This document shows, piece after piece, positions 16,969-25,973 of a stretch of 64,000 nt of DNA. The position numbers and the translations under genes are program-made. The notes beneath the pieces were generated by a model. The model saw only the letters and a list, made by a program, of their open reading frames with translations, was not told where the DNA came from and searched no databases. The stretch's first letter is position 1. Every line of letters starts with the position of its first letter. Location: positions 712,520 to 776,519 of the forward strand of contig NZ_KE150412.1 of assembly GCF_000411255.1 (NCBI RefSeq). The letters are read 5' to 3'. This DNA comes from Paenibacillus sp. HGH0039 (lineage in GTDB: Bacteria > Bacillota > Bacilli > Paenibacillales > NBRC-103111).

Positions 16969-17015
16969 ATTGTACTCCGGAATGTTTTGATAGATCAATG
17001 ATTAAACGTTTCATC
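16969..17015 (-). promoter_or_regulatory. Promoter and main LacI-type operator of the glucosidase operon
   Basis: On the minus strand TTGATC (16998-16993), an 18-bp spacer and TACAAT (16974-16969) form a possible sigma-A promoter. Directly upstream GATTAAACGTTTCATC (17000-17015) is palindromic at 14 of 16 positions around a central CG, the form expected for LacI-family proteins. Confidence 0.5.
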
Positions 17016-17141
17016 GTTTTTAAGCATCCGCTTTAAGGTGCCCTTTTTCCGCAAAAAAAGACAGCCGCATCTTCCGCAGCCGTCCTTATTTTCCTATCCA
17101 CTTGTCATACTCCCTGCCGTTCATTCACAGTCTCGGCCCGG

Positions 17142-17645
17142 CTATTCCCGGGAATCGAAAAAAATGTGCCTCGCTTCGGTTTTTTCCCCGTCCGTCTCGA
17201 TCAACCCGAACGAAAACCGGGGCTGCCAGCGCTTATCCCAAGGCGAGCCGGGGTTAAAAAGAAGCAGGCCGTCGATCCGTTCCGAATATGGAATATGCGA
17301 ATGACCGAACACGATCACATCCGGATTGTCGTCTTGAAAAGTGAACAGGGCGCGCTGCTCCGTCGATCTTCCCCGGCCGCGGTCCCCGTGGACGAGCCCG
17401 ATGGTGAGCCCGCCGGCTTCGATCAGCTTGCTGTATCCGAATCGGTTTACAATGTCCGGACCGTCATTGTTCCCTGCGACGGATTCCACGGGCGCGATCT
17501 TCTCCACCCACCCGATAATTTCCGGGCTGGTCCAGTCACCGGCGTGCAGAATGAGGTCGACCCCCTCCAGACCCTTCAGAACGGCATCGGGCAGCTTACC
17601 TGCCTTCGGCCTCATGTGCGTATCGGACAATACTCCTATTTTCAT
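17142..17645 (-). CDS. YfcE/MJ0936-type metallophosphoesterase
   Basis: A 167-residue calcineurin-like phosphodiesterase with a two-metal active site. Seen: 'GVLSDTHM' at the N-terminus (metal Asp and His), 'DLILHAGDWT' (metal Asp), 'VAGNNDG' (metal Asn), 'LTIGLVHGDRGRG' (metal His) and 'IVFGHSHIP' (GHxH). Such proteins hydrolyse phosphodiester bonds of small molecules in vitro; the natural substrate is unknown. The start at 17645 has AAAGGAG nine bases upstream; an in-frame upstream ATG at 17663 has none. It lies 33 bp after the MOSC gene and is probably co-transcribed with it. Confidence 0.88.
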   Translation of the reverse strand: MKIGVLSDTHMRPKAGKLPDAVLKGLEGVDLILHAGDWTSPEIIGWVEKIAPVESVAGNNDGPDIVNRFGYSKLIEAGGLTIGLVHGDRGRGRSTEQRALFTFQDDNPDVIVFGHSHIPYSERIDGLLLFNPGSPWDKRWQPRFSFGLIETDGEKTEARHIFFDSRE

Positions 17646-17678
17646 GCGCAAAACTCCTTTCAAACGGCAAGTATCAGC

Positions 17679-18239
17679 TTACAATTCGTCCGGAAAAAGA
17701 ATCCTTACCTCGTCCCCCGCGGAAACGATGCCGGGCCTCTCGACCGAAGCCACGATTCCTCTGCGGTTCCAGGCGGCTTTGACGAACTTGCCCGCAAGCT
17801 TGGGATTCCCCATCTGCTCGGCGATCACCTTACCCGGATGGACGCACGGTTCGTTATCTCCTTCGCAGACGAGTCCCGCTCCGCTCGGAAACAACATTCT
17901 CGTTCCCCGCGGCAGTGCGGTCAGACGCTCCAGCCCCTTGAGCGCCATGTTCGCTCCCAGCCACTCGGGCGCGACGCGTTCAATGCCGAGAGCGGCCGCA
18001 ATCTCTTCGCATTCCTCCTCGGACACGATGCTGATTTGCCGCCGGTTCATGATCTCGGTTCCCCGCGGATACATCGGCTGGCGGACGTCGGCCTTGCTTG
18101 TCACTCCGAAATGCCGGTCTCCGACCAATCCCCCGAACTGCAGCTCGGCCCAATCGAGATGGCGCGTAATAAACGTCCCGGACTTGTCCGCAATAAGAAG
18201 GCCGGTCATAACGGCCTGTTGTTCGTTTCCTTTTTTCAT
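17679..18239 (-). CDS. MOSC-domain protein
   Basis: A 186-residue single-domain MOSC protein (molybdenum cofactor sulfurase C-terminal fold, as in YiiM and YuaD). It has the usual 'FGGLVGDRHFG' near residue 35 and the invariant cysteine in 'CEGDNEPCVHPG' around 130, which in the family carries a persulfide or reacts with N-hydroxylated or molybdenum-linked substrates. 'WNRRGIVASVERPGIVSAGD' is a conserved C-terminal stretch. The start has GGAGTGAG upstream. It probably forms an operon with the phosphoesterase downstream; a shared pathway is not evident. Confidence 0.85.
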   Translation of the reverse strand: MKKGNEQQAVMTGLLIADKSGTFITRHLDWAELQFGGLVGDRHFGVTSKADVRQPMYPRGTEIMNRRQISIVSEEECEEIAAALGIERVAPEWLGANMALKGLERLTALPRGTRMLFPSGAGLVCEGDNEPCVHPGKVIAEQMGNPKLAGKFVKAAWNRRGIVASVERPGIVSAGDEVRILFPDEL

Positions 18240-18429
18240 GGCAGCTCACTCCAGGTTCGGTTAGGAGAACTTAAACTTCATCTTAAATGATGCGGTTCTC
18301 TGAAAATATGCAGTCATTATACCACAAGGATGATCCTGCCAGAAACTCGGGGCTTACCGCCCCCGGCTGTCTGTTTTCTTTCCCTTCAGCATAGACCGCG
18401 CCAAGGCTTGACCGCCATGCCCGGTGTTG

Positions 18430-18458
18430 TTGCCATTGTTTGCCGGATATGATATATT
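18430..18458 (+). promoter_or_regulatory. Promoter of helD
   Basis: TTGCCA (18430-18435), 17-bp spacer and TATATT (18453-18458), about 40 bp before the TTG start codon. Confidence 0.55.
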
Positions 18459-18500
18459 ATTTCTTCATGCTCAAAATCTGATCTTAGGGGGTAACTGATC

Positions 18501-20693
18501 TTGGATAAGAATCAAAGTGCCTATCAAGAAGAACAAAACCGGCTGGACGCCATCCTCGCGGACGTCAACCGTAGACTGGAGGAGCTGCAGGCCGTTCCCG
18601 TATACCGGGGACAAGATTTCACGGAACAGGCACTTGAAGCCTTACGCGAAAGCAGCCGTCAGTCTCTTGCTCTGGCTTCGGACGAACCTTACTTCGGCAG
18701 GCTCGACTTTCAGCCTGAAAACGCTGCCGGCAAGTCCGCTTTATACATCGGCAAGTTCGGCGTCGACGACGAGAACGGCGGAGAACCTCATGTCATTGAC
18801 TGGCGGGCTCCGGTAGCCAGCATGTTCTATTCCTACACGGGCGGAGACGAGAAAGCGGCGTACGAATCGCCCGACGGTCTTGTCGAAGGTCTGGTGTATT
18901 TAAAAAGAAACCTGGTCATCCGCAAGCAGATTCTCCAGCGGGTCGTGGACACCTACGATCGGGAAAGCGACCTTCTGTCCGGAGCGGGCGGAGACGAGTT
19001 TTTGCTGTATCGCCTCGGCGAGAACAAAGACAACAAGCTGCGCGATATCGTCTCCACCATTCAGGCGGAGCAGGACAAGATTATCCGTTCGGCCAAGAAC
19101 GCAGCCCTTATTATTCAGGGCGTCGCCGGAAGCGGCAAGACGACCGTCGCTCTCCACCGTCTCGCTTTTCTGCTCTATCAATACCGCGACCAGGTTAAAG
19201 CGGAAAATATGATGATTTTCGCACCGAACTCCATGTTTCTCGATTACATATCCGGGGTGCTCCCGGAGCTCGGCGTCGGACATATCCGGCAGAGCACGTT
19301 TGCGGATTGGGCCATAGAGCTGACCGGACTTTCCTTCGCGCTGGAGAATCCCGCCGACGAAAGTGCCGTCTGGTTTGCCCTCGGTTCCAAGCGTCCGCCG
19401 CTGAACGACGACGTTTCCGGCCGCTGGAAAGGCTCCGTCGCCTTCAGGAGCTTCCTGGAAAGCTGCTTTTACGGCTACGCGCGGACCTGTCTGCCGCAGG
19501 AACCTTTTCACCCTTGGGACGGGAAAACGCTCCCAGCCCAAACGATCGGCGTCTGGTACAACGAAGAATACAAACATCTCCCTCCCGCCAAGCGCAGAGA
19601 GCGGGTCGTCGCCCGGATCAAACGCTGGATAACGATGGAACTGGACAAAGTCTGGGACGCCAAGCAGAAAAAAGAACGGAAAACCAAATCGACCCAGCGG
19701 CTGAAAGCCTACCTGAAAGGCTGGCCGGAGCTCGATGCGCTGTCGTTCTATAAAGCCGTGTTCGATCCCAAAGCCGGGGCCGTCTGGATGACGGAAGAAC
19801 TTCGCGGCCGGATTCCCGAAGCCGTGGCGAAGGATACGCTGGCCTCCTTCCGCCGCAAGAAGGTACGCCACGAGGATCTCCCGGCGCTCGTCTTTATCCA
19901 TGCCTCCCTGCACGGCATCGAAGGCTCGGAGCGGTTCGACCACGTGGTCATCGACGAAGCGCAGGACGCTTCCCCGTTCCAGATTGCCGTGCTCGACCAG
20001 TACACCCGGCAGCATTCCTTCACGATTCTCGGCGATCTGTCCCAGGGGATTCACGCCTACCGGGGAACGCGGGACTGGGCCGAGCTCACATCGCTCTTCG
20101 GGGAAGGCGAAACCGCTTATTTCGAACTGGAGCGGAGCTACCGCTCCACGATGGAAATTATCCGTTTCGCGAACCACGTCCTCTCCACCGGAGTCGGAGC
20201 CGGTCTCCTGGCCATTCCCGTATTCCGGTCCGGCGAACGGGTCAAGGTGCTCCGGGTAGAGAAGGAGCGGGAAATCGCCTTCCTCCGCGAAGCGGTTGAG
20301 CGGCTTCTCCGCCGGAACTACGATACGGTAGCGGTGATTACGCGCACCGAGGAAGACGCCGTGCGGCTTCACGCGCAGCTTGGAGAGCTGGGCCTTGCGG
20401 CGAGCAGAATCACCGCGGACCAGAAGCAGTACGCCGGCGGGATCTCGGTCGTGCCCGTCTACCTGACGAAAGGGCTCGAGTTCGACGCCGCCATCCTGAC
20501 GGATGCGGACCCCGTCCATTACGGCGCCGACGCTCAGGACGCCAAGCTCCTCTATGTGGGCTGTACCCGCGCCCTGCACGATTTGTGGGTGCTCTACGAC
20601 GGCGAGCCTTCCCCGCTCGTGAGCGTCGACGATCCCGAGATTGTAACGCGGGATCTTCGCGGGGAAGACAGCGCGGATCGGCGGACGGAATAA
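18501..20693 (+). CDS. helD: HelD-like RNA polymerase recycling ATPase
   Basis: A 730-residue UvrD/Rep-like superfamily 1 ATPase. HelD binds stalled RNA polymerase, pushes into its active-site channels and removes DNA and RNA. Seen: an N-terminal helical part (1-60) for the secondary-channel arm, Walker A 'GVAGSGKTT' at 207-215, an extra middle domain with 'AKRRERVVARIKRWI', Walker B 'VVIDEAQD' at 482-489, and the SF1 C-terminal motifs 'VVPVYLTKGLEFDA' and 'LLYVGCTRALHDL'. Bacillus subtilis HelD has 774 residues. The start is TTG at 18501 with AGGGGG upstream. It is a single gene between a consensus-like promoter and a strong terminator. Confidence 0.9.
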   Translation: MDKNQSAYQEEQNRLDAILADVNRRLEELQAVPVYRGQDFTEQALEALRESSRQSLALASDEPYFGRLDFQPENAAGKSALYIGKFGVDDENGGEPHVIDWRAPVASMFYSYTGGDEKAAYESPDGLVEGLVYLKRNLVIRKQILQRVVDTYDRESDLLSGAGGDEFLLYRLGENKDNKLRDIVSTIQAEQDKIIRSAKNAALIIQGVAGSGKTTVALHRLAFLLYQYRDQVKAENMMIFAPNSMFLDYISGVLPELGVGHIRQSTFADWAIELTGLSFALENPADESAVWFALGSKRPPLNDDVSGRWKGSVAFRSFLESCFYGYARTCLPQEPFHPWDGKTLPAQTIGVWYNEEYKHLPPAKRRERVVARIKRWITMELDKVWDAKQKKERKTKSTQRLKAYLKGWPELDALSFYKAVFDPKAGAVWMTEELRGRIPEAVAKDTLASFRRKKVRHEDLPALVFIHASLHGIEGSERFDHVVIDEAQDASPFQIAVLDQYTRQHSFTILGDLSQGIHAYRGTRDWAELTSLFGEGETAYFELERSYRSTMEIIRFANHVLSTGVGAGLLAIPVFRSGERVKVLRVEKEREIAFLREAVERLLRRNYDTVAVITRTEEDAVRLHAQLGELGLAASRITADQKQYAGGISVVPVYLTKGLEFDAAILTDADPVHYGADAQDAKLLYVGCTRALHDLWVLYDGEPSPLVSVDDPEIVTRDLRGEDSADRRTE

Positions 20694-20718
20694 CGCATCC
20701 ACGCATGCGCGCACAAAA

Positions 20719-20760
20719 AAAGGCTGTCTAACGGTCCCGCGGACCTGTAGACAGCCTTTT
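20719..20760. terminator. Bidirectional terminator between helD and degV
   Basis: AAAGGCTGTCTA (20719-20730) pairs with 20748-20759; T follows on the plus strand and six A precede, so it can end both convergent transcripts. Confidence 0.85.
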
Positions 20761-20842
20761 GTATGTCCATGCCTGTATGTGTGCACCGGTCAGCCGGCGG
20801 AAACAACTCTCACCAGCAGCCGGGAGCGGCTGTTATCAGCTG

Positions 20843-21691
20843 TCAGCAGCTGATAAGGATGCCGCCCTCTCCCGCGTAGGTGCCGATAACCGGCCCCATC
20901 TCGGTGATCACGACCTGACCGAACGGGAACAGCCGGAGCAGCTGATCTCTCACGTCCCGGGCGCGGTCCTCGCAGTTGCTGTGCGCAATGCCGAGGATGC
21001 ACCGCTCCAGATCGTGCCGAGTTTCGCTCACTTTCTCGCTTACCCGTTCGATCAGACGCTTGATCGCATTCTGGGTCCCGCGTACTTTCTCGAAAGGCTC
21101 CAGGGTGCCTTCTTCGCTCGCTTTCATGATCTGCTTGATGTTCAGTACGGAAGCCACCGCACCGCGGACGCGGTCGAGGCGGCCTCCTTTTATAACATTT
21201 TCAAGTGTGTCCAGGAAAAAATACGTATGATGGCTTTTGATTTCTTCCTTCATCCGGGCCACCAGTTCTTCGAACGGCAAGCCTTCTTTCGCGAGCTTGG
21301 CCGCTTTTACGGCAAGAAGACCTTGTCCCAGAGAAGCCGTGCGGGAGTCGAGCACTTCAATCCGGCCTGTATAGCCGTCCTCCATAAGTTGTTCTCTCGC
21401 CATGAGGGCATGATGATAGGTACTGCTGAGATTAGACGAAACAGAGACTACCAGAATGTCACTTTGTGAAGCCTTGCGGTACTCTTCCATAAAAGTATGC
21501 GGGGCGGGACTCGCCGTCTGAGGAAGCTTGGGCTCCTGCCTCATCAGCTCATAGAATAAGGTTCTGCTCATGTCTGAAGTCATTTCCTTGTCGCCGAAAC
21601 GGACGAGCAGGGGTACGACTGTGATGTCTAATTCCCGGGCCAGCTCCTGAGGCAAATCGGAAGTTCCATCCGTAATAATCTTGATCGTCAA
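20843..21691 (-). CDS. DegV-family fatty-acid-binding protein (second copy)
   Basis: A 282-residue DegV protein. The family binds a long-chain fatty acid between two alpha/beta domains and, as FakB, presents it to fatty acid kinase FakA for phosphorylation. Seen: N-terminal 'IKIITDGTSDLPQELAREL' (ligand carboxylate loop), 'VVSVSSNLSSTYHHALMARE' and 'VEVLDSRTASLGQGLL'-type loops, and C-terminal 'ILGIAHSNCEDRARDV'. It starts with TTG, with GAGGGT upstream, 15 bp after another degV gene of the same length. No fakA gene is in the window. Confidence 0.9.
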   Translation of the reverse strand: MTIKIITDGTSDLPQELARELDITVVPLLVRFGDKEMTSDMSRTLFYELMRQEPKLPQTASPAPHTFMEEYRKASQSDILVVSVSSNLSSTYHHALMAREQLMEDGYTGRIEVLDSRTASLGQGLLAVKAAKLAKEGLPFEELVARMKEEIKSHHTYFFLDTLENVIKGGRLDRVRGAVASVLNIKQIMKASEEGTLEPFEKVRGTQNAIKRLIERVSEKVSETRHDLERCILGIAHSNCEDRARDVRDQLLRLFPFGQVVITEMGPVIGTYAGEGGILISC

Positions 21692-21706
21692 GAAGTACCC
21701 TCATTT

Positions 21707-22555
21707 CTAAGATTTAATAAATACGATGCCCACTGTCTGAGGACCGCAATGACTGGAAACCACACATCCGGTTTCCGTAATCTCAATCCGTTTGACACCC
21801 GTTTCCTGCAGAAGGCGGGCACGTACAAGCTCCGCTTCCTCCTGCGCCATGGAATGCGTGACGAACAGGACATCCGGGTCCATCTCGTGCTTGAAGGCCA
21901 GCGCGTTGTCCACCAGCTGTTCCAGCGCTTTCTCCCTCTTACCACGCACTTTGGAAGTTAGAATCATGGAACCGTCCTTGACTTGCACGACCGGACGGAT
22001 TTTCAGCAGGCTTCCGAAAAAAGCCTGTAAGCTGGTGCAACGTCCGCCTTTATGCAAATAATCCAGCGTATCGATAATGAATTCCGTGCTCACCTTCGGA
22101 ATGAACGATTTTACCATGGCTTCGATCTCCGCCGCACTGCGTTCCTGCTTGGCCGCTTCCACGGCTTTGCAGATCAGAATGCCGATGCCGGTAGCCAGGT
22201 TGCGGGAATCGATGACGGTTACCCGTCCTTCCGGAAAGAGGTCGGACGTTAACACGGCATTCTGATAAGTCGAGGAGACTTCGGAAGAAAGCCCGATATA
22301 GACGATATCGAAGCCCTGTTCGATATGAGGCCGGAACGCTTTCTCGAAGTCGGCCGGCGACGGAGCCGCCGTCTTGGGCAGCTTGCCCGACTGTTCGACT
22401 TTCCGGTACAGGACCTCCGGTGTAATGTCCACCCCGTCCCGGTAAGAATCGTCGCCGAAGACGACATAAAGGGGAACGACGCCGATTTCGTTTTCCTTCA
22501 AATAGTGCGGATTTAAATCATTCGTGCTGTCCGTAAAAATTTTAATGGGCGCCAC
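21707..22555 (-). CDS. DegV-family fatty-acid-binding protein (first copy)
   Basis: A 282-residue paralogue of the gene just downstream. 'IKIFTDSTNDLNPHYLKENE' is the N-terminal ligand loop; 'IGLSSEVSSTYQNAVL' and 'VTVIDSRNLATGIGILICKA' are the other pocket loops; 'LFVTHSMAQEEAELVRARLL' lies near the C-terminus. It starts with GTG, with GGGAGG upstream. The two proteins have diverged a lot in sequence, which fits the FakB1/FakB2 pattern, where each copy prefers different acyl chains; this preference is inferred. Confidence 0.9.
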   Translation of the reverse strand: MAPIKIFTDSTNDLNPHYLKENEIGVVPLYVVFGDDSYRDGVDITPEVLYRKVEQSGKLPKTAAPSPADFEKAFRPHIEQGFDIVYIGLSSEVSSTYQNAVLTSDLFPEGRVTVIDSRNLATGIGILICKAVEAAKQERSAAEIEAMVKSFIPKVSTEFIIDTLDYLHKGGRCTSLQAFFGSLLKIRPVVQVKDGSMILTSKVRGKREKALEQLVDNALAFKHEMDPDVLFVTHSMAQEEAELVRARLLQETGVKRIEITETGCVVSSHCGPQTVGIVFIKS

Positions 22556-22602
22556 GAGACTTCCTCCCTGCTCTGCGATAACAATTTCTCGTTCTATCTC
22601 GC

Positions 22603-23325
22603 TTACAGCACCTTACCCAGGAATTCCTTCGTCCGGGCATGCTGCGGGTTCGAGAACACTTCTTCCGGTCTGCCCTGTTCGACGATGACGCCCCCGTCCA
22701 TGAAGACGACGCGGTCGCCTACTTCGCGGGCAAATCCCATTTCATGCGTGACGACGACCATGGTCATGCCGTCTTTCGCCAGCTTTTTCATGACGTCGAG
22801 CACCTCGCCGACCATCTCGGGATCGAGCGCGGAGGTGGGCTCGTCGAACAGCATGACGTCGGGGGACATCGCAAGCGCGCGGGCGATCGCGATCCGCTGC
22901 TTCTGTCCTCCGGACAACTGGGCCGGATAAGCGCCGGCTTTTTCCGCCAATCCTACTTTACGGAGCAGATCGGCCGCGGTTTCATTCGCCTCGCTCACCG
23001 ACATTTTTTTCAGCTTGCGCGGAGCAAGCGTAATATTGTCTTTGACCGACAGATGGGGGAACAGATTGAACTGCTGGAACACCATGCCCATCTTCTGCCG
23101 GACGGAATTGATATCCGTCTTCTTGTTCGTAATGGAAATACCCTCGAAGAGGATTTCGCCGTCGGTCGGCACTTCCAGCAGATTGAGACAGCGCAGGAAC
23201 GTGCTTTTGCCCGAGCCGGAAGGCCCGATGACAACGACGACTTCGCCTTTTTCAATCTCGATATCGATTCCGTTCAGCACGTTTAATTTCCCGAAATGTT
23301 TATGAAGATTCGTAATGTTAAGCAT
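22603..23325 (-). CDS. Polar amino acid ABC transporter ATP-binding protein
   Basis: A 240-residue ATPase of the GlnQ/HisP/ArtR group. Walker A 'GPSGSGKST' is at residues 34-42, the signature '[15 protein letters not shown]' at about 134, Walker B '[16 protein letters not shown]' follows, and the H-loop is '[13 protein letters not shown]'. It drives uptake of a polar amino acid with the permease whose gene it overlaps by 8 bp. It is the last gene of a binding protein-permease-ATPase operon, the same order as Bacillus subtilis artPQR. The amino acid carried is not determined by the sequence alone. Confidence 0.92.
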   Translation of the reverse strand: MLNITNLHKHFGKLNVLNGIDIEIEKGEVVVVIGPSGSGKSTFLRCLNLLEVPTDGEILFEGISITNKKTDINSVRQKMGMVFQQFNLFPHLSVKDNITLAPRKLKKMSVSEANETAADLLRKVGLAEKAGAYPAQLSGGQKQRIAIARALAMSPDVMLFDEPTSALDPEMVGEVLDVMKKLAKDGMTMVVVTHEMGFAREVGDRVVFMDGGVIVEQGRPEEVFSNPQHARTKEFLGKVL

Positions 23326-24007
23326 TCGACTTCGTCAGCCTCCTTTCGAGCATTCCGACGAGCTTGGACAGCGTCAGGGTAATGACCAGATAAATAAAAG
23401 CGGCGATGATCAGCGGTTCGAACGGAAGCGACAGGCTTCCTTTGACCGTGTCCGCGTTGAACATCAGTTCGTTGAGGCCGATGACCGATACGATCGACGT
23501 TTCCTTGATCACGACGACCAGCTCGTTTCCGAGCGCCGGCAGTACGGTGCGGAACGCCTGGGGAATCACGACAAGACGCATCGCCATCCACGGCTTCATC
23601 CCGAGGGAGCGAGCCGCTTCCATCTGCCCTTTGTCCACGGACTGGATGCCCGCGCGCATAATTTCAGCCACATAGGCCGTACTGTTGAGTCCGAGCGTAA
23701 TGACGGCTGCGGTAAATTCTCCGCCGTACTCTTCGAGAAACGGGAACGGGGGAAAATGAAAATCCGGAATAAACTGCGGCAGCGCATAATACACGAGGAA
23801 AATTTGAATAATGATCGGTGTTCCCCGGAAAAACTCGATATACGCCGTAGCCAGCCACCGCAGCGGCCAGATACCGGACAAACGGAGCAGGCTCATGCCC
23901 GTCCCGAAAATCGCTCCCAAAATGACGGTAATCACGGACAGAAGCAGCGTAACCTTCGTTCCGTCCACAAAATAATGCCCGTATTCGTTTAAAAATGAAA
24001 AATTCAT
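23318..24007 (-). CDS. Polar amino acid ABC transporter permease
   Basis: A 229-residue permease of the HisMQ/GlnP family, with five membrane segments. '[18 protein letters not shown]' is the first span, '[20 protein letters not shown]' the conserved RGTP region, and '[20 protein letters not shown]' the EAA-type loop that contacts the ATPase. Only one permease gene is present, so it would act as a homodimer. It lies 147 bp downstream of the binding-protein gene, separated by a hairpin (24084-24115), and overlaps the ATPase gene. The start has AAGGAGGAG upstream. Confidence 0.92.
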   Translation of the reverse strand: MNFSFLNEYGHYFVDGTKVTLLLSVITVILGAIFGTGMSLLRLSGIWPLRWLATAYIEFFRGTPIIIQIFLVYYALPQFIPDFHFPPFPFLEEYGGEFTAAVITLGLNSTAYVAEIMRAGIQSVDKGQMEAARSLGMKPWMAMRLVVIPQAFRTVLPALGNELVVVIKETSIVSVIGLNELMFNADTVKGSLSLPFEPLIIAAFIYLVITLTLSKLVGMLERRLTKSNA

Positions 24008-24083
24008 GGGCTGTTAACTCCTCCTTAAGTGCGGATGGACACCGCTAATTATACAATTTCTAACCACCTTGTGACCATCCCTG

Positions 24084-24115
24084 AAAAAAGAAAATAGCGG
24101 AGGGTTCTCCGCTAT
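24084..24115 (-). terminator. Intra-operon attenuating terminator
   Basis: On the minus strand ATAGCGGAG pairs with CTCCGCTAT around an AACC loop, followed by TTTTCTTTTTT. It sits between the binding-protein gene and the permease gene, so it probably makes the binding protein more abundant than the membrane parts. Confidence 0.7.
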
Positions 24116-24154
24116 CTCACATTTATTGCAGTTACCGGTCCGATGACCTTGCGC

Positions 24155-24970
24155 TTACTCGGCTTCCACTTGGCTGGTGGCTTCGGTTACGAACTGATCG
24201 ATCTTCTTCTCGGCGATCAGACGGTCGATCGTCTTGTTCACCAGGTCGATCTTGTCTTGGCTGCCTTTCTTGAAAGCAACCGCGGAACCCGCTTCTTCAA
24301 CCGTCGGAGTCGCTTCGGCGATCACGATGCTCTTGTCGCGGTTTACGTGGGAAGTCGCAACCGGAAGCTCGATGATCGCGGCGTCGGCATTCTTGTTTTT
24401 CAGCTCAAGCACGATGTCGGTAATTTTGCTTAGTGTTTTGATTTTGGCGTCCTTGATTTGTTCTTTGGCTACCGTCTCTTGAATGGAAGCTTTCTGAACG
24501 ACGATCCGCTTGCCCGCCAAACTTTCCATCGTCTTGTACTTGTCTTTGTCTTCCGCGCGGACAACGATCATCTGCTTCGCGGTGTAATACGTTTTGGAGA
24601 AATCAACGTTCTTCTTGCGCTCCTCGGTAGGCGTCATTCCGGAAAGGATCATATCCACGTTGCCGGATTGAAGCGCCGGAAGAAGACCGTCGAACTTCAT
24701 GTCCTTGATTTCCAGCTCGGCTCCCATGTCTTTCGCGATTTCTTTCGCGATCATGATGTCGAAGCCGATGATTTCGTCTTTGCCGTTCGTCGATTTGTGG
24801 AATTCATACGGCGGGTAATCCGCGCTCGTCCCCAAGATAAGCTTCTTCGCAGGTGCTGTTGTTTGAGCGCCGCCGGCTGCATCTTTCGGTGTTTCGGTTT
24901 TTTTGCCGCATGCAGCTATGAGGCTCATTGTCAGTACAAGGGCGATAAGTGTCAGTCCCCATTTTTTCAT
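24155..24970 (-). CDS. Amino acid ABC transporter substrate-binding lipoprotein
   Basis: A 271-residue lipoprotein that captures a polar amino acid outside the membrane. The signal peptide ends in 'SLIAAC' with Cys21; the family 3 solute-binding core follows: 'LILGTSADYPPYEF', 'IIGFDIMIAKEIAKDMGAEL', 'GNVDMILSGMTPTEERKKNV' (ligand-binding loop) and 'LAGKRIVVQKASIQE'. The layout resembles ArtP (arginine) of Bacillus. The start at 24970 has AAAGGAG at good spacing; the TTG at 24991 is upstream of that site and unlikely. It is the first gene of the operon. Confidence 0.93.
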   Translation of the reverse strand: MKKWGLTLIALVLTMSLIAACGKKTETPKDAAGGAQTTAPAKKLILGTSADYPPYEFHKSTNGKDEIIGFDIMIAKEIAKDMGAELEIKDMKFDGLLPALQSGNVDMILSGMTPTEERKKNVDFSKTYYTAKQMIVVRAEDKDKYKTMESLAGKRIVVQKASIQETVAKEQIKDAKIKTLSKITDIVLELKNKNADAAIIELPVATSHVNRDKSIVIAEATPTVEEAGSAVAFKKGSQDKIDLVNKTIDRLIAEKKIDQFVTEATSQVEAE

Positions 24971-25296
24971 GGCAAGTGCTCCTTTATTCAAAATAGTTTA
25001 TTAACGCAGGGTCAATTCAAAAAAGAACATGACTTAGTATACCGAAATCGCTTCTTTTATGCAAGATGCTTTATGAAAATGCTTTTTAAAGCGTATATAG
25101 GGCATAAAACCTGTATATTTATGCAGCTTCTGAGCCTTTAGACGCACCTGGCACAGTCCCTTTGGATAAAAATTCCATAAAAATAAGCGCAAAAACGGGT
25201 AAAAAGCGTTGAAGGGGTATGCCGAGGAACCGCGTCTAAGTAGTCATTAGCCAGTAAATTGGGCATCCGGTCCCGGATAGCTTGGAGGTAATACCT
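24971..25296. other. Divergent intergenic region, 326 bp
   Basis: It holds the promoter of the amino acid transporter operon (25036-25064, minus strand) and the AT-rich leader of the hemolysin III gene with its ribosome binding site (TTGGAGG at 25283). No gene is seen. Confidence 0.6.
25036..25064 (-). promoter_or_regulatory. Promoter of the artPQR-like operon
   Basis: On the minus strand TTGCAT (25064-25059), 17-bp spacer and TATACT (25041-25036). Both boxes are close to the sigma-A consensus. Confidence 0.65.
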
Positions 25297-25932
25297 ATGG
25301 AATATTCACCGCGCGAAGAAGTCGCAAACGCCGTCTCGCATGGAATCGGCACCTTGCTTAGCGTCGCAGCTCTGGTTCTTCTCGTCATTCAGGCAACCAC
25401 ATACGGAAACACTTGGCATATCGTCAGCTTCAGCATTTTCGGCACTTCCCTGATTCTGCTTTATCTGTGCTCCACGCTCGTTCACAGCGCTCCCGGAGGG
25501 AAGCTGAAGGACATTTTCGAAATCATGGACCATTCCGCTATCTATGTACTGATCGCCGGCTCCTACACCCCCTTTATGCTCGTTACGCTGCGGGGAGTGC
25601 TGGGATGGACCCTGCTCGGCATCGTATGGGGGCTCGCCCTTCTCGGGATCGTGCTCAAAATTTTCTTCGTCAAAAGGTTTATCGTCCTCTCGACGGTTTG
25701 TTACATCGGCATGGGCTGGCTGATCGTACTGGCCATTAAACCCCTGGCCGAGCATTTGTCGACAAACGGCATCATCTGGCTCGTCGCGGGCGGACTGCTC
25801 TACACGGTCGGAACGGTGTTCTATCTGTGGCGGCGCATTCCCTACCACCATGCGATCTGGCATTCGTTCGTCATCGGAGGCAGCGTCTGTCACTTCTTCG
25901 CTGTGATGCAGGTCCTGCCCGTCCCCGCGTAA
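25297..25932 (+). CDS. Hemolysin III / PAQR-family membrane protein
   Basis: A 211-residue protein with seven predicted membrane segments. The conserved metal-site residues of the family are visible: 'NAVSHGIGT' at the N-terminus, 'STLVHSAPGG', 'DHSAIYVLIAGSYTPF' and the C-terminal 'YHHAIWHSFVIGGSVCHFFA'. Eukaryotic relatives are adiponectin receptors with ceramidase activity; in bacteria the family (YqfA, YplQ) affects membrane lipid state and the hemolytic label is historical. The start ATG at 25297 has TTGGAGG upstream; an in-frame TTG at 25282 overlaps that site and is unlikely. Confidence 0.9.
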   Translation: MEYSPREEVANAVSHGIGTLLSVAALVLLVIQATTYGNTWHIVSFSIFGTSLILLYLCSTLVHSAPGGKLKDIFEIMDHSAIYVLIAGSYTPFMLVTLRGVLGWTLLGIVWGLALLGIVLKIFFVKRFIVLSTVCYIGMGWLIVLAIKPLAEHLSTNGIIWLVAGGLLYTVGTVFYLWRRIPYHHAIWHSFVIGGSVCHFFAVMQVLPVPA

Positions 25933-25936
25933 ACCG

Positions 25937-25973
25937 AAAAAAAACAGTGAGGCGGCCGCTTCACTGTTTTTTT
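25937..25973. terminator. Bidirectional terminator
   Basis: AAACAGTGA (25942-25950) pairs with TCACTGTTT (25961-25969) and is followed by more T; A-tract on the left. It serves both convergent genes and overlaps the stop codon of the GDSL esterase gene. Confidence 0.8.

Noticed and set aside
18900..20786. A 628-codon open frame opposite helD
   Set aside because: It lies inside helD, crosses its terminator and has no conserved motif.
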